Shown here in pieces: positions 62,974 to 64,000 of a stretch of 64,000 nt of DNA. Numbering within the stretch: the stretch's first letter is position 1; each line of letters opens with the position of its first letter. Where the stretch lies: contig JAGOAO010000002.1 in the NCBI GenBank assembly GCA_017983845.1, positions 124,001 through 188,000 of the forward strand, written 5' to 3'. The translations under genes were made by a program, and so were the position numbers. This stretch comes from Sediminibacterium sp. (GTDB lineage: Bacteria; Bacteroidota; Bacteroidia; Chitinophagales; Chitinophagaceae). The notes under the pieces were generated by a model, which was not told where the DNA came from, did no database searches, and saw only the letters and a list, made by a program, of their open reading frames with translations.

Positions 62974-63079
62974 AGGATAATATTAAAGGGTGATGATGAA
63001 TTAGAGGTAAAAGTTGATGTTGAAATTAGAAGTAAACAGTTTGAAAAAATAGATTTCAGGAGATTCCAAACTAAGCCTG

Positions 63080-64000
63080 TCAAAGCAGGCTCAACTGTAG
63101 CCCGATCGTATAGGTCCTGCCTATATCATAAATATATTTTGCCGGAAATTTGTCTGCAATGAATTTTTTATAATCATACCTCGATTGCTCAAAAATTAAA
63201 CTAGGAATAGAGGCATTCAATAAATTACGAATGGATGCAGTGCACCTTAAGGCAATTTTATTATTTGCTGATTGCAGCTGTAAACTTTTAGAAATAAATA
63301 CATTCGATACCCATTGATTGGGCGCGAAAACTGGCTTCGCCAGCACTTCCCAGTCATTTGGACTTAAGCTATTTTCCTTTGTCCATGTACTTCTTCTGAA
63401 AAGGTCATGACTAATTGCACGTCGACTCGCATATACCAAAGTATAACTCAATCGCAAAGAATAGGATGGCTGATAGTTGATTGTGGCAGCCTGCACTGCC
63501 TGAGGAGAAGCAGTTGCAGGAAATTTTTTTAATAACAATTGTCCAGATTGTACTTTATACAAATTGTCGGACAACCTGAGCTCGTACATTGGCTGATTGG
63601 TGATGGAATACCAGCCATAACTATTCGCAATGTTGAATTGAATTGGACTCGACCAATTGGTTTCAATATAAGACTCAAAGCCCTGATGCAATGTTTGAAT
63701 TTGCCCCGCACTCGCTCTAACGAAGGCGTTGTAGTAGTCATGATAAAACAATTTATATTGACGTTCGTTTCGATTGGTTTGCATAAAACATACAACACTG
63801 GCTTTAATATTACTACCCATGAACTGTAATTTTATTTCAGATCCAGACTTTGTCAAAGGCAATAAAAAAGGATTTTGCACGCTATGATTCGCTGGGTCGG
63901 TATAGAGTTCTGCAGCATCAGGCGGCGCCCATTCCTGAAAAACTCGTGTTGTCAAATACAATCGTCCATTGAATTTGTAACGCAAATGAAACTGGTATTG
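63080..64000 (-). CDS. TonB-dependent receptor, C-terminal part (cut by window edge)
   Basis: The frame is open to the right window edge and gives about 306 residues from the C-terminal end of a beta-barrel. Alternating strands (LQFMGSNIKASVVCFMQ, YSLRLSYTLVYASRR, IALRCTASIRNLLNASIP) end in YTIGLQLSLL, a typical outer-membrane receptor C-terminus. ASIRNLLNASIPSLIFEQ is the common penultimate-strand motif of TonB-dependent receptors. The plug and TonB box lie outside the window, so the substrate is unknown. The first codon seen by automatic calling (TTG at 63985) is not the start. DUF5689 lies downstream. Confidence 0.85.
   Translation of the reverse strand, partial: QYQFHLRYKFNGRLYLTTRVFQEWAPPDAAELYTDPANHSVQNPFLLPLTKSGSEIKLQFMGSNIKASVVCFMQTNRNERQYKLFYHDYYNAFVRASAGQIQTLHQGFESYIETNWSSPIQFNIANSYGWYSITNQPMYELRLSDNLYKVQSGQLLLKKFPATASPQAVQAATINYQPSYSLRLSYTLVYASRRAISHDLFRRSTWTKENSLSPNDWEVLAKPVFAPNQWVSNVFISKSLQLQSANNKIALRCTASIRNLLNASIPSLIFEQSRYDYKKFIADKFPAKYIYDIGRTYTIGLQLSLL

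Noticed and set aside
1..64000. CRISPR arrays, insertion sequences, integrases, prophage genes and rRNA/tRNA genes
   Set aside because: I looked for regularly spaced repeats, transposase and integrase motifs and RNA gene signatures on both strands and found none. The XRE-like protein at 35.3 kb is not accompanied by phage genes.

Overview
The window is gene-dense, AT-rich chromosomal DNA, almost certainly from a member of the Bacteroidota, probably the Chitinophagaceae or a close relative. The family assignment is inference: no rRNA gene is present. The evidence is the putative-porin family, HYC_CC_PP-type small proteins, DUF5689 with a TonB-dependent receptor, a LuxE-like acyl-protein synthetase, an RND pump fused to its outer-membrane channel, little sign of Shine-Dalgarno sequences, and many copies of TAnnTTTG (the Bacteroidota -7 promoter element) just upstream of start codons. 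About 60 protein genes fill the window. I see no rRNA, tRNA, CRISPR array, insertion sequence or prophage, and no gene-free stretch over 300 bases.

Layout. 1-2.0 kb (minus): CCA-adding enzyme (cut by the window edge), a GT9 glycosyltransferase and a Sua5/YrdC protein. 2.0-5.4 kb (plus): dapD, an EamA exporter whose N-terminus has no standard start codon, and an unrecognised single-pass membrane protein. 5.4-6.4 kb (minus): LuxE-like protein. 6.5-9.6 kb (plus): a translationally coupled operon of M42 peptidase, class I glutamine amidotransferase and an ATP-grasp-like protein. 9.6-17.4 kb (minus): heavy-metal efflux cluster with adaptor, RND-TolC fusion, outer-membrane protein, double-HMA protein and two small exported proteins. 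17.4-24.3 kb (minus): putative porin, purine nucleoside phosphorylase, Tet-like MFS pump, clpB. 24.4-25.7 kb (plus): two-helix pore-like protein and queG. 25.8-29.1 kb (minus): SRPBCC protein, orphan ABC-2 permease, sppA. 29.2-35.2 kb: folK, deoxynucleoside kinase, MFS, YkgJ-type protein, gcvP. 35.3-41 kb: HTH regulator, ABC-F, ispH, cmk, Mrp ATPase. 41-48 kb: carboxypeptidase-regulatory-like protein, 3-hydroxyacyl-CoA dehydrogenase, YigZ, prmC, ExbD/ExbB, pepT, SlyD-like isomerase, fmt. 48-54 kb (minus): rhodanese-thioredoxin lipoprotein, RlpA-like protein, RsmB-type methyltransferase, degenerate methyltransferase, folA, thyA, proline dehydrogenase. 54-64 kb: dipeptide epimerase, thioesterase, acyltransferase, HAD phosphatase, polyprenyl synthase, recJ, htpG, DUF5689 lipoprotein and the end of a TonB-dependent receptor.

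Most genes are housekeeping: folate and thymidylate supply (folK, folA, thyA, deoxynucleoside kinase), isoprenoids (ispH, polyprenyl synthase), lysine and peptidoglycan precursors (dapD, epimerase), translation factors (cca, Sua5, queG, fmt, prmC, RsmB-like) and protein quality control (clpB, htpG, SlyD-like, sppA). The least understood parts are the M42-amidotransferase-ATP-grasp operon, the pore-like protein at 24.4 kb, the membrane protein at 4-5.4 kb, and the fused efflux pump with its exported metal-binding helpers.
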